A stretch of DNA of 31,025 nucleotides from Purshia tridentata (taxonomy: Eukaryota > Streptophyta > Magnoliopsida > Rosales > Rosaceae). A program made the translations under genes and the position numbers. Where the stretch lies: positions 1 to 31,025 of the forward strand of contig QANT01002867.1 in the NCBI GenBank assembly GCA_003254885.1, in the 5' to 3' direction. This document shows positions 11,201 through 21,616 of this stretch, in pieces (within the stretch, counting starts at the first letter, position 1; each line of letters opens with the position of its first letter). The notes beneath the pieces were generated by a model that was not told where the DNA came from, searched no databases, and worked only from the letters and a program-made list of their open reading frames with translations.

Positions 11201-11792
11201 TGATGATGTGGTATGACCGTTGTACACATGTTTTCTCACCCAATAGGCTGAGGGCCAGTACGTATGAAAAGTTGCTTTTGATTTTGTGGACAAATATAGT
11301 AGAACATAGTTTTTATTTCTTTCTTGTGAGGTCCTCAGAAGACACCGAGTGCTGTTTCCTCTAATGCAGACCTCGGAAGGGTGTCTTCCTTAGTAGAGGA
11401 CCTGATAACAAACAATGTCATCTCAGAAAGCCAGTGCTTGCACTTTCAATCTGCTCTTGGCTCGCTATGATGCCTACAGTCTTAGTCTTTTCTATTTCTT
11501 TTTTTTGGTTTATAACTAAAGTTGATATAGTAACATTATAATAAATTACACAAGTGCTACACAGAAAAACATGACTGGTTACGCTCGATGAAACTTTTTA
11601 TAAGCTCCCCTTCTTCTACTTTTCTTTTCCACATCATGCAAATATTAAATTAGTAGGAATACTCAATTTCTCATGGGGTATTAATGAAACACTTTTGGAC
11701 TTTTGCTTGTGGATGATGAAAGATACCTTCCTGACACAATCGACGTTGCTGGGGGAGGGAGGCAGCAAAGATCTACTGGCTGTGAATGCTGA
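8248..11792 (+). CDS. RABG3: Rab7-type small GTPase (RABG3 subfamily)
   Basis: Seven exons: 8248-8300, 8541-8567, 8677-8776, 9367-9513, 9603-9683, 9789-9934, 11723-11792; phases join to one 207-aa frame, the usual length of the family. Rab7 proteins act at late endosomes/prevacuolar compartments and the tonoplast, driving fusion with the vacuole. Visible motifs: P-loop GDSGVGKT (15-22), switch I Thr40 in [15 protein letters not shown] (62-68, with Gln67 for hydrolysis), the Rab signature around YRGADCC, NKID (125-128), ETSAK (156-160). The C-terminus ends Cys-Glu-Cys (205-207), the CXC site for double geranylgeranylation. The first intron interrupts the P-loop (GDSG/VGKT) and exon 2 is only 27 nt long. 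The last exon, starting ATACCTTCC after GAAAG, was placed by phase and by the family-typical [11 protein letters not shown] sequence. The protein looks fully functional. Confidence 0.94.
9935..11722 (+). other. Long last intron (intron 6) of the Rab7 gene
   Basis: This 1,788-bp intron is far longer than the other five (81-590 bp). It begins GTAAGT and ends GATGAAAG. Inside, a poly(T) run near 10087-10097 is followed by AT-rich DNA without any open frame of interest. An imperfect hairpin lies near 11178-11222 (CCACAT against ATGTGG). The size suggests old insertions, but I could not define any element ends. Confidence 0.75.
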
Positions 11793-12466
11793 AAGAGTTG
11801 CTGAAAGGCCTAGCTCTTTTGGATTGCACAAGGCAATTATTTGTCAACGTTACTTGGTGATTTAGGAGTCATTAATCATAAACAGCTGACGATGATATAG
11901 GGAAGGTCAAAAATTTTATTTGTATTATAAGTGGATTGGGAGAAGTTATCCTATTTACATTGTATTGTTCTGTTTATAATTAATGATTGTATTTTAACTT
12001 TCAGTTGTTTCTTCTGGAATGTATTGGTTAATTGGTCATCTTCCATAGCTGTGTTTGAATTTAATATGAACGTGTATTACTTTACACTTTACACTGGGTT
12101 TTTTTTTACACTTGTGCAAATGTATAGTAGATGCTTGAAGTGGCATACAGTTTCCAGAAACCCCACTACAGAGTTTTCATTAGTTAAATTATTCAGTGGG
12201 ATTCATTACATAACAATATACATACCGTAAAGTTCTCAAAGAGGTTGACAACATAAGATGCTTGCATTACCAGACTGAATTTGGGTCGATGAGATTCACT
12301 TGCATGTACATGTATTGGAAATATAAAATACTTGATTTAAGTTGTGAATTTGGGTTATTAATTAGATAGACATAAAAATATATAGATATAGGTTTCATTG
12401 GATTAAAGTTTTTCTGGCATTGGCATGGTCTTAAACGTACAAGACACAAGTACCTATTTGGGTGAC
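11793..12466. other. 3' UTR of the Rab7 gene and intergenic DNA
   Basis: The Rab7 transcript must end somewhere here; TTGTATTATAA and other AT-rich stretches could serve as poly(A) signals, but none stands out. Open frames on either strand are short, AT-driven and unrecognisable. Confidence 0.5.
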
Positions 12467-12506
12467 ACGTAATGGACACTAGTCTTCCTCTGCTATATGA
12501 CACGTG
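12467..12506 (+). promoter_or_regulatory. ACGT-core elements including a CACGTG G-box
   Basis: A GACACGT site (core 12467-12470) and a perfect G-box CACGTG (12501-12506, in the context GACACGTGCG) lie about 185-225 bp before the start codon at 12690. G-box and ABRE-like sites bind bZIP and bHLH factors and are common in light-, ABA- or stress-responsive promoters. The link to this gene rests on position only. Confidence 0.5.
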
Positions 12507-12689
12507 CGTAGCTGTCTAGCTGATACCCATTTTACTATTTTAGGTTTAACCCTTTAAACATCATAGATTGATAACAGTCATTCACATTTCACAACATCAA
12601 AGCCAAGAAAGGAAATTCTTATACAAGCTGCCAAACAGACCAAATATTTTCTACACCTCTTGTACACGAAGCTTTCTCTGAATCCAACT

Positions 12690-13214
12690 ATGGAGGCCAC
12701 CAAAGAACAAGAAGGAGCTTCTGGGTTACTGCACCACATCCTCCCTCCATGTCTCGAAGACGCTGGCCTCGAAGACTGTGCACTCCCGCCGGACTCCATC
12801 AAAGAAGCCTTCCTCAAAGCCGCCACCGCTGTGAAGTCACGCGCCACCTCGATCTTCACCTCCGACGAAGAAACCCAGGACAATGATTGCGTCAACGACC
12901 CCTGGCCGGCCGCTGAGGACCGGTCAGACGCGGTGGTTGGAGCCGGGAAGGAGGTTCGGCTGTCGGGAGCTTGCGGGGGTGGTGGAGACGAAGTGGTGAT
13001 GAGTGGTAAGGAGGAGAAGAGGGATAAGGTGATTGTGGGAGGTGAAGATGTGAGAGAGGAGGGTGGGGATAGGGCTTGTGTGGATGGGTTGGTTGGGTTA
13101 GAGATTGGAGAGAATAAGAAGAATAAGGTCAAAAATGGTGGTGCTGGGGATGATGAAGATGATGAGGAAGAGAGAGATGGTGAAGGGCCTGTTTTGGTTG
13201 GAGGTTATGTTTAA
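12690..13214 (+). CDS. Unrecognised plant protein, intronless, acidic C-terminal region
   Basis: A single uninterrupted frame from ATG 12690 to TAA gives 174 aa. I do not recognise the family. The N-terminal part (about 13-56) is the most protein-like: LHHILPPCLEDAGLEDCALP followed by a predicted amphipathic helix (IKEAFLKAATAVKSRATSIF, 37-56). Then come an acidic stretch and DPWPAAED (70-77), a Gly/Val/Glu/Lys-rich low-complexity region, and a strongly acidic run near the C-terminus (DDEDDEEERD). There is no signal peptide or membrane segment. GC content and codon use are clearly above the surroundings and a G-box lies upstream, both in favour of a real gene. The minus strand is also open over much of this stretch, but its product is a Ser/Pro-rich string typical of an antisense shadow. 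A soluble, perhaps nuclear or cytosolic, protein is the most that can be inferred. Confidence 0.72.
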   Translation: MEATKEQEGASGLLHHILPPCLEDAGLEDCALPPDSIKEAFLKAATAVKSRATSIFTSDEETQDNDCVNDPWPAAEDRSDAVVGAGKEVRLSGACGGGGDEVVMSGKEEKRDKVIVGGEDVREEGGDRACVDGLVGLEIGENKKNKVKNGGAGDDEDDEEERDGEGPVLVGGYV

Positions 13215-14375
13215 AACCATAATTAGATTTTGTTTGTGTTAATTTTTAATTAGATTTTGGATTGGACGTTGTTGTTGTTGTTGTACTGCATAGTAGAAAT
13301 GTATAATGAGCTCATGTTGAGGTATATACACAGATTTTGTTGCCATTGTTTGAATATTATACTGATATTTGCACCTTTTCTTCTTTTTTTAGGATAGGAA
13401 ATGTATAGTTCATATTCAGCCTTGGAATTCTCTAAGTTGATGATTTTGATTTGAGACTCATGACTTGATTAGCTTGTGATTTGACTGGTTAAAGCAAACA
13501 TTCATAGGCTGAAAGTTTCAAAAGCATATGGTGCTCTCGTTTTTGTTATGCAAAGCTTCACAGTGAAAGGGATTCTAAACAAATTGAGGAAGAGTTAATG
13601 TGTCTACTAGTAGAGCTTTATAGATCTGTTTAGTGTTTGATTGTGTCACAAAAAGAGATTATATACTTGTTGGTAAGCAGGTTTCAATGGCATTGACATT
13701 GTTGGTGAAGGGATGATGGTGTTGGCAAGTTCAAGTGTTTATGAGAGGATTTTGAATTTTTGATTCATTGAGCTTTCTCAGATTCCACAAAATCAGATTC
13801 TACCTTCCCTTGAAAGAGAACTGTTGCGATTTTAATACTGATTTCTGACAGTTGATTGAGATTGGTGCCTAAATACGATAAAATAAAATAAAATCAATGT
13901 AACTCCATTTTCGAGGAAATAAAATATACATACATGGTGACATACAGAGCCTCAGTTCAATTAATTTGACTTAATCACGTGTGATGAAGATGATAATGTT
14001 ATTATTATTAATTCTGTTTATAGGGCTAGTTAAGCACATATCAAGCTTGTTCCTTCCGCAAGGCTCAAGCTTTGTGGACTACTTGAACTAATTTGCTTTG
14101 AATGTGATAACGACTAACAGGTACCTGTTAGGTGCACTATTGCTATTGCTATAACTTAAAACTTGGTATTGGAAAATAAGCTTCACTAATTTAATTGATG
14201 CACATATTTTCAACTCTCACCTGCTTCTTGGTAAAGTGGGCTTATCTTGCTCAAATATAAACAAACTTTTTTCTTTTTGGAAAAGTAAACTAGTTACTAT
14301 GATATCTATGTATTCTAAGAAGAGAAATGGCTGCTAATTAAATTATGTTTGATCTTAACATTACTTAACATAAAA

Positions 14376-14377
<2 letters not shown>
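13215..14377. other. Intergenic DNA after the unrecognised gene
   Basis: The first part is probably the 3' UTR, with a short TTG repeat (about 13268-13282). No gene or repeat with defined ends is seen in the remainder. Confidence 0.5.
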
Positions 14378-14437
<60 letters not shown>

Positions 14438-14438
14438 N
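14378..14438. repeat. Poly(T) run of about 60 nt ending in an undetermined base
   Basis: Sixty Ts in a row are followed by a single N at 14438. The true length is probably unresolved in the assembly. A run this long could be the poly(A) tail of a retroposed sequence on the minus strand, but I found no recognisable body next to it. Confidence 0.9.
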
Positions 14439-14795
14439 ACTCTAGAACGAAATAATATGTTTTCCCATGGACTGGATGATAGGGGGTAATACCATTTTGG
14501 GGTGACTAGATCATGATTCAGACTATATCCTACATTCTCTGTGTTTATGTGTTCTTCTGAGTACTTATGTCGTATGTATGAACGAGACAATCTGGAAGCG
14601 CTGAAATATTTTATAGTGGGATTTAAAAAAAGCAACATTTGATAAGCTTGTTTTGTGAAATTTCTAATTTGCACATTTCCCAATGATTTCATTATTATGT
14701 GGCAAGGGAAGCGGATTTATGAGACGATAGAAATAATCTCACTCCTCCTGAGAAAGTAAGTTGGGAGTACGACAAATCATATATACAGGAGGGAT

Positions 14796-14815
14796 AGAGA
14801 GAGAGAGAGAGAGAG
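14796..14815 (+). repeat. GA microsatellite upstream of the first TauE/SafE gene
   Basis: A GA run of about 20 nt lies roughly 295 bp before the start codon. A similar GA run (about 21053-21067) lies upstream of the second copy, suggesting that the duplicated unit reached this far. Confidence 0.85.
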
Positions 14816-14965
14816 GAATGACAAGTAGAGAGCAAGAGGGAGTATATGCGTCACAAAGCAGAGCTTATTTCTGATAGCTTCTTGGTTCTTTATGGAAAGA
14901 AGCTTCTTCGTACTTTCATCTCTGGGTGATGCAGTTATCAACACCATTCAGTTACCAACACCATT

Positions 14966-14973
14966 TATATAGA
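14966..14973 (+). promoter_or_regulatory. Candidate TATA box of the first TauE/SafE gene
   Basis: TATATAGA lies about 140 bp before the start codon at 15109, giving a leader of around 110 nt. Only motif and spacing support it. Confidence 0.4.
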
Positions 14974-15108
14974 GAAACCAGCAACTAGCTCTAAGTGGAG
15001 GACAAGTCCATATAGGAACTGCGTTTTCTTTTTGGTAGAGTTTTTATTTGTTCTGAGGTTTGGTTTGAGGAAATACAAGTTTGGGGAAGTTTGATATTTG
15101 GAAATCAG

Positions 15109-18100
15109 ATGGCTGAAGTTGGATTACAGTGGTGGAGTCTAAGGTGGGTTGCAATGGCTGTGATTGGTTTTCTTGTTGTTGTAGCTGCTTCAGTAGTTGT
15201 TTCAGCACAAGAAACTTTGAAACAAGATGCTTCAAGTTACAGTGGGACTCAAAAGTCTCAATCTGAATATCTAACCAGAGTGTTAAACTTTCTATGGCAA
15301 CCCGGTCAATTGGGTTATGAGCATGTTTGGCCTGTAAGTCTACTTTTTATTCCCTTCTTGATTAGCTTTTCTCTTATAATATTTTTGAAATGTTATTGGT
15401 GCACTTACGATGTGGTGAAATTGGATATGCAGAAAATGGAATTTGGCTGGAGAATTGTAGTTGGTACGATAATTGGATTCATTGGAGCTGCTTTTGGGAC
15501 TGTAGGTGGAGTTGGTGGGGGTGGCATTTTTGTTCCAATGCTCACTTTGATTATTGGGTTTGATCAGAAATCATCAACAGCAATATCAAAGTGTAAGTCC
15601 TTTCTCGCAACCCTTTCGTTCTTTCTCAGTTTCAGTTTACACCTGCAATAGAAGCTTCACATCTTTGCAGCATGTATAGTACAATTAGGGACCCCAAGAT
15701 CATCCCAGTCAGTTTGAAACTTTATACTACTACTTGGAGCTTCTGGTTTATACTTAATGATATAGTTCAATCATTTTCTACTTCGGTTCTCTTTTCCAAT
15801 CTTTTATAACTACTTGTTACCGGCCTTCTTTCAGCCTTGTGGGTAAGTGTATGCACGAAACCTCAAGGTTCCGATTTCGAAGGCTGGTGCAGCCGGGTGG
15901 ACAAAGCATTTGACTACTTGTTTGAGTGGAGGGTGTGTAACTGATTGGAGCTTGAGTGCCTTAATTTCAATTAGATTCTTTCTTGCTTTCACCACATGAT
16001 GTCTCTCTCATTGCCTTATATACTCACCATCCATAAAATTGATAAATTGGGAAGTGCCTACCTTTTCACTTTTCAAATGTGCCTAACTGCAATTAAGCAT
16101 GCCTCTGTCTGGTTGGTCAGGTATGATCACTGGTGGAGCAGCTGCAACTGTTTTCTACAATTTAAGGCTAAGGCATCCCACACTTGAACTTCCCATCATC
16201 GACTATGACTTGGCGCTTCTGTTCCAACCAATGCTTATGCTTGGAATCAGTATCGGAGTTTCTTGCAATGTGATATTCGCAGATTGGATGATCACGGTGT
16301 TGTTAATTATAATTTTCTTAGGTAAGAATATATGAAATTTATTGTTTCATCTTTAACAACTTCTTTGAGTCTCATAGTGATGACCTGCTGCAGGCACATC
16401 AACTAGGGCATTCTTGAAGGGTGTTGAGACCTGGAAAAGAGAAACTACACTGAAAAAGGTAGTCCTAAAATTTTTTCATTAGGTTGATTTGAATATTTGG
16501 CTTAACTTAATCAAACCCTGATCCTGGTTCACTACTTTTTGAATTTCAGGAGGTTGCCAGACTAATGCAGTCAAATGGTGAGTCGATCATTTTCTGTTTG
16601 ATAGATCGAAGTGGTCTTTCACCTATGAAATTTCTTACACAGGTAACGCTAGTGAAGAAGTTGAGTACAGACCTCTACTGGGTGGCCCAAGCAACGGCAC
16701 TCTAACAGAAATCAAGGAATCTAAAAAACAAAAGGTATAACTATTGCAGCCTGAATTTTCCTTCACACAAGGTTTTAGAGACTGACTTATATGACCTTCT
16801 CAGGTTCCTATTCTTGAAAATGTTCACTGGACGGCTCTGGCACTACTTGTTGCTGTCTGGGTCATAATACTTGCATTGCAGATTGCCAAGGTTGTTCTCT
16901 ACTATATGGTTGATTTTCTTTAGAATAACTTGGTGCTCCCATTGCTTTTATGATTGAGGAGTCAGATTGATTACAAACTTGTTTGTTGGACACAGACTTA
17001 TACCACAACTTGTTCAGTGGCGTATTGGGGATTAAATCTCTTGCAGGTACCTTCTAAAAATATTTCGTGCTTCAAATACCAGCCTCATTATGAGCTTGAA
17101 TTATTGAATTGTGGTTCATAAGCATCATTTTTGGCTTTTTATTCTTATTTTTTTTGTTAACAAATTTCTTAGATCCCTGTGGCTTTTGGAGTAACTTTAT
17201 ATGAGGCAGTGAGCCTGTACAAGGGACACAGAGTGATTGCATCCAAGGGAGAATCAGGCACAAATTGGAAAGTGCACCAGCTTGTTCTTTATTGTGCCTG
17301 TGGCATCACAGCTGGTATAGTTGGTGGATTGCTTGGTCTTGGTGGAGGCTTCATTTTAGGTCCTCTTTTTCTGGAGCTGGGAATCCCACCTCAGGTGAAT
17401 TTTATACTTCCTCTTGATGTTAGTTAAGTGAAATAGTCGTCTGACCAGAAAACAGTAAAATAGTTGAGTTTGTGTTTCTTTAATTTCCTCAAATAATTGC
17501 AGCATTCAATTATCCCATTAAAAAATGGACCATATTTCTCCCTTAGAAGTTAAAACAGCTCAAAGGGTACATGTTTGAATACACCACATTCACATTCAGG
17601 CCAAAAATAAGCACATACAACATTCACATTACTCTGTTTTTTTCACTTTCACTTCCTTGTTACCACCGGAAAACACGATATTTTACATCTGTTGAGAATT
17701 CTTCTTCCTATAAGTAAATGTACATCAGACACACCCACCAGCTGGGTGGTGCCTTTGAAATTTCTTAATGAGGTTTGTTTCCATAACTGGCTCACGTGTG
17801 CTGATTGAGAATTGTCATGTAGGTGTCTAGTGCCACTGCCACATTTGCAATGACATTTTCTGCATCAATGTCTGTTGTTGAGTACTACCTCCTCAAACGT
17901 TTTCCGGTTCCCTATGGTAACTTTCTTATCCATTCAAGATTCTGTCAACAAAGGTTGAATGGTAGGAAGACATTCTATTTTTTTTTTGGTCCCCCCTTCA
18001 AGAATTTGATGTTGGCTCTGGTCATTGTTAATTCATCTTGCAGCTCTCTACCTTGCTGTTGTGGCCAGCTTTTCTGCCCTTGTAGGGCAACATGTGGTGA

Positions 18101-18421
18101 GAAAGGTGATCAGCATATTAGGCAGAGCATCTATAATTATCTTCATTCTGTCCTCAACAATCTTTGTCAGTGCAATATCACTTGGTATGTATCTTTCACA
18201 AACATGTAGACATGCACCACTTAAGTTTTTTCATGTACTGGTCCTGCCCATGATTTGGATTTTGGTTCCCTTTTTTTTTTTCTTTTTTTCTTTTTTTTCC
18301 TCCTGAGGATTAATTAATGGATAACTAATTTGTTTTTCATACAGGTGGGGTTGGAATAGCAAATATGATTGAAAAAATTGAGCTCAAAGAGTACATGGGA
18401 TTTGAAAACATCTGCACTTAG
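15109..18421 (+). CDS. TauE/SafE-family membrane transporter-like protein, tandem copy 1
   Basis: Twelve exons: 15109-15333, 15433-15592, 16121-16321, 16394-16458, 16550-16577, 16643-16734, 16804-16890, 16996-17046, 17173-17394, 17823-17916, 18044-18184, 18345-18421; 480 aa. TauE/SafE proteins are multi-span membrane proteins named after bacterial exporters of sulfite or sulfoacetate; the substrates of most plant members are unknown. Residues 1-33 look like a signal peptide (hydrophobic 14-31, cleavage after VSA). The first half carries GGVGGGG (100-106), then [13 protein letters not shown] and a conserved [10 protein letters not shown] loop. A hydrophilic loop spans about 200-257. The second half repeats the glycine pattern as GGLLGLGGG (354-362), then [11 protein letters not shown]. 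This two-fold repeat and about ten hydrophobic segments fit the family. Exon 5 has only 28 nt. The donor after exon 7 is a weak GTTGTT. The ATG is the first in frame and matches that of copy 2. Confidence 0.92.
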
Positions 18422-19358
18422 AGCATGCCTAGTTTTATAAGTAACTTCTGGCTCTCACTTTCCCAATCTCAAAGACTCAAACAACAATTAATGCAATATA
18501 CTCTGTAAGCTTCAATATACTTCTGACTAGGCATAAAATTTTTTTATCTTTTTTCAGAGGAACTTTGACTGTATAGTTAGGTACTGAATGATAAGTTGTT
18601 GGACCTACTAAGCTGCCCCAATAAGTTATCACTAGTAAGAAGAAATATGTACTGCTGTGAAACTATATCAATTATCAAGTCATCCATTTCCCATGTGGGC
18701 CTATTTGGTAATGTTTTTATTTATTGTGTTCTATTTTTGGTATTTGGATTCTCTGTTTATTTTCACTTCACTTTTAATCATAAGTGTGTGTATCCAAGAG
18801 TAGGAAGAAAATAATGAAATCAATTCGTAACACTTTTTGAATGTACGCAAAAGGAATTATAAAAGTTTTAGATTTATATTACGTAGTTAAGATTAAAACA
18901 AGCAAAAACAAAACAAACAAAAATTTTAAATATCTTTTTTTTAAAAAAATTAATGAAAGAGAGGGAAGATTGAGATGAGAGATGGAAGAAAGGGAGGGAA
19001 AATTGAGGAAAAAACAAGAAAACAGAGAATCCAAAGTTTTATTTTTCTAAATTAAAGAAAGAGAAGGAAGGTAGAGTAGAGATGAGAGATGGACCCATAT
19101 ATATAGCTAATTGGTTTGAATAAATTGATTTCACACTGTTAAAACTTATTAAGGGGGGACTCTTGTACAATTTGTCCTGTACAACTTGGCCAGGAGATGA
19201 AAGGGACAAGGCTACAGCTCAGTCAACATGTGCAGCACATGGATTACAATTAAAGAAAAAAAAAAGAGTGAATAGGATTATAGAATTTGGTCCATCACAT
19301 CACTAATTTATTTATTAAATAATGGAATAATGTCCTTAACATAATTGACACAAAGTAT

Positions 19359-19500
19359 GCCAACTCCTTTGGCTTCCAGTGTGATTAAATTTAAAGCAGT
19401 TCATATCAAATGGACACAAATTTAATTCCCTTATATTTTTGTCATACAAATAGACAAACAACTTTCCTAGTACTACTTGCCTAATTGAGTTATTTCCCTC
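19359..19500. repeat. Duplicated non-coding block downstream of copy 1
   Basis: This stretch aligns with 27561-27680 (shared words: GGCTTCC, GTGTGATTAAA/GTGTAATTAAA, AAAGCAGTTC, ATGGACA, CATACAAATAGACAAACAAC against CATGTACAAATGGACAAAAC). Both lie downstream of a TauE/SafE copy, about 0.9 kb and 0.5 kb after the stop codons. It shows that the duplicated unit extended past the genes. Confidence 0.7.
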
Positions 19501-20180
19501 ATGTGTTGAAAGAATTTTTTTTCTTTTTTCAAAAAGTGTCAAACAAGAACGGAGAGTATATAAAATAAAAGGGTTTTTTCAATTTGGTATATGAACTTTG
19601 TCCATTTTTTTAATCATCTACCTAAACTATTATTTGTCCTAATTAGGTACTTAAAGTTTTATTTAATTTGTCCTTCTGATATAAAATGTAAATTTTATCA
19701 AATAATACTAATAAACGGCATTAAATTTAAGGGCATTTTAATCAACTCAAGTTCATGAATGAATTAAATTGACTTTGAGTATGAGACATATGCATGATAC
19801 ATGACAAATAGTTGTTAATATTATTTGATGGAAGTCACATTATATATTAGTACAAATGAAGAATTTGGGCTTGAATTTAGAACAAATAATAATTTGAGTA
19901 ACTAATTAAAACAAGAGCAAAAGTTCAGATGAACAAATGAATTGAAGTCTAAAGTGAACGGATATTAGTTTCCCAAACTGACGATTATCGATACCAAATC
20001 GAAAACTCTTCAAGAGCTTGCCACTCACAGAGTGCTCGTTGAGAGCTCTCGGGCTTCACCTCCTCCACTCCGTTGACGAAGGTGACGATGATTTAAGCTT
20101 TGTATATGTGGTTTTGTTAGTTCTCTGTGGCCATTCATTCACTATTATCAGGTGGTCTAGTGGTGCTGTGCTTGTACTCT

Positions 20181-20204
20181 ACACACACACACACACACAC
20201 ACAC
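20181..20204. repeat. (AC)12 microsatellite
   Basis: A perfect dinucleotide run of 24 nt, in the transcript-like stretch between the two tandem genes. Confidence 0.95.
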
Positions 20205-21113
20205 AACAAAGCTCCGTCAAACCTAGCATGGTTTTCTCTCTCTTGCTCAGCCATGGAGTTCTGAAAACCCTAACAATCAGAGCTCAAAAGTAGCAGCTAT
20301 TTGTGCTCCACCACAGGTAGACTCCTCAACACTATCTCTTTATCTCAATCTCCACTTTTTCTCTCTTTCATTTATTTTGCTCATCATAGCAGGAGCAAGA
20401 GCAAGAGGAAGACGGTAGGCCCATCACCGATCGAAACCAACCGAGACCGACTGCTACTGATTACTACGGTTACCAACTTTCGACGGTTCGTTATTGGCTG
20501 CAAAACTGCCCATTTCGACTGCCATCGGTTGTTAGTCGATTTGTACATATGGTTCGGTAATCAAACCTGTCCTACCTACCCCTAGAAAAATCAGACGGGC
20601 AAAATGGAAAATCAAATTTGTAACTTTAGTTTTTTCGGTCCTGTCTTTTCAACTTTCTTAAACATGTGGTGTGGGTGGGAGTGCTTCTATATTCCATTTA
20701 AAAAGAAAGAAAACAAAAACACTACACATGAATCTAGAAATTAGAATCATCGATCAATCATGAATGACCTTCTAATTACTAGGTTGAAATGTGGAATCAC
20801 GATTGACTTTTCCACCACAAAATCACGTGGATGCCCTTAAACGTACAGGGAGTACAGTGTGTGTGGCTATAGTCACGTACTCATCAACTCTGGCTTAATA
20901 TCATATAAGAGGTTACATTTTTGGGACAAAGCATACCCATTAAAACAAAATATCTCGTACGAAATTCCAATTCATGTACAATAAAATTGTATGTACTATT
21001 TCAGGACATACAGGTATCATAATTAAACAAGCAGAAATAGTAGATGGAGGGGGAGAGAGAGAGAGAGGGAGTACTATATGAGTGAGAAGAGCCATATATG
21101 GATGAGGCAGTTC

Positions 21114-21305
21114 CACTACAACAAATATGGGCAATAACCACCTTTATAAGTTGTTCAGAAAGGGGTGGTAATTAGGTAATAGGACTAACGTATCTCGATT
21201 TTAATAAAAAAGTGTGGCTATTGTACAATAGAGACTAAAGTGACCAACTGCAACCTCTTTCTGAGCAACTTATAAGAGTGACTATTATTCATATTTGTTG
21301 TAGTG
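21114..21305. mobile_element. CACTA-type miniature element in the promoter of the second TauE/SafE gene
   Basis: The 192-bp element starts CACTACAACAAATATG and ends with its exact reverse complement. The similarity continues inward to about 50 bp, including TTATAAGTTG and CAGAAAG blocks on both arms. It is flanked by a 3-bp direct repeat, TTC, at 21111-21113 and 21306-21308, the target size of CACTA (En/Spm) elements. It encodes nothing. It ends 312 bp before the start codon of the second copy and 164 bp before that gene's candidate TATA box. I found no counterpart upstream of copy 1. Confidence 0.88.
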
Positions 21306-21468
21306 TTCAAGCAAGCCTGATCAATATTACTGGGTTGACCGACCAGTTTCATGTGCTCCAGCCTGTGTTATGTGTCGGTGACCATGTAATTAACCTGTGA
21401 TATATGTATATTTATTCATGCATTCAGACTAGAGTTGCAATAGTAATTCTACTTTCTAGGTTTTGGGC

Positions 21469-21476
21469 TATAAAAG
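21469..21476 (+). promoter_or_regulatory. Candidate TATA box of the second TauE/SafE gene
   Basis: TATAAAAG (in GGGCTATAAAAGCAAC) is a near-consensus TATA box 148 bp before the start codon at 21617. The spacing is close to that of the TATA candidate of copy 1. Confidence 0.6.
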
Positions 21477-21616
21477 CAACTCTTTTTTCAGCTATAAATT
21501 AGAGAGTGAGGGAGATCAACAACAAAACCTTCTATTTTTTTGGGTTTTTTTGTCGTGAGTTGAATTTAGATTATCTGCTCCGAGCTGGTTTGGTATTTCA
21601 AGAAACAAATCATCAA

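Larger units (their letters stand above)
18422..21110. other. Intergenic region between the two TauE/SafE genes
   Basis: The first kilobase after the stop shares short blocks with the DNA after the second copy (for example AAGCTGC...AAGTTATCACT near 18610 and 27170). A purine-rich AT stretch lies at 18890-19090. From about 19980 to 20590 the DNA becomes more GC-balanced and transcript-like, with short frames but no recognisable protein. The part before 20590 has many GGTT/AACC words (for example GAAACCAACCGAGACCGAC), like a decayed dispersed repeat. No gene is called. Confidence 0.55.

Noticed and set aside
11634..11831. Minus-strand frame over the last Rab7 exon
   Set aside because: Antisense shadow of the Rab7 C-terminal exon.
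12578..13132. Minus-strand frame of 184 codons opposite the unrecognised gene
   Set aside because: The product is a Ser/Pro-rich string without domain-like content, as expected for the antisense of a GC-rich, acidic coding region. The plus frame has the better start, promoter context and N-terminal pattern.
14315..14692. Minus-strand frame with a long Lys run
   Set aside because: It is the translation of the poly(T) run with an N; no protein features around it.
19336..19542. Minus-strand frame in the duplicated block after TauE/SafE copy 1, with a counterpart at 27502-27696
   Set aside because: The peptides from the two blocks are not similar although the DNA is, so there is no sign of coding constraint.
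19560..19960. Possible long-inverted-repeat element beginning near GGTATATGAACTTTG
   Set aside because: The left end resembles ends of plant Mutator-like miniature elements, but I found no matching inverted right end or target duplication.
21506..21616. In-frame N-terminal extension of the second TauE/SafE protein
   Set aside because: The extension has no ATG (it opens at a GTG); the first in-frame ATG at 21617 aligns with the start of copy 1 and is followed by a signal-peptide-like segment.
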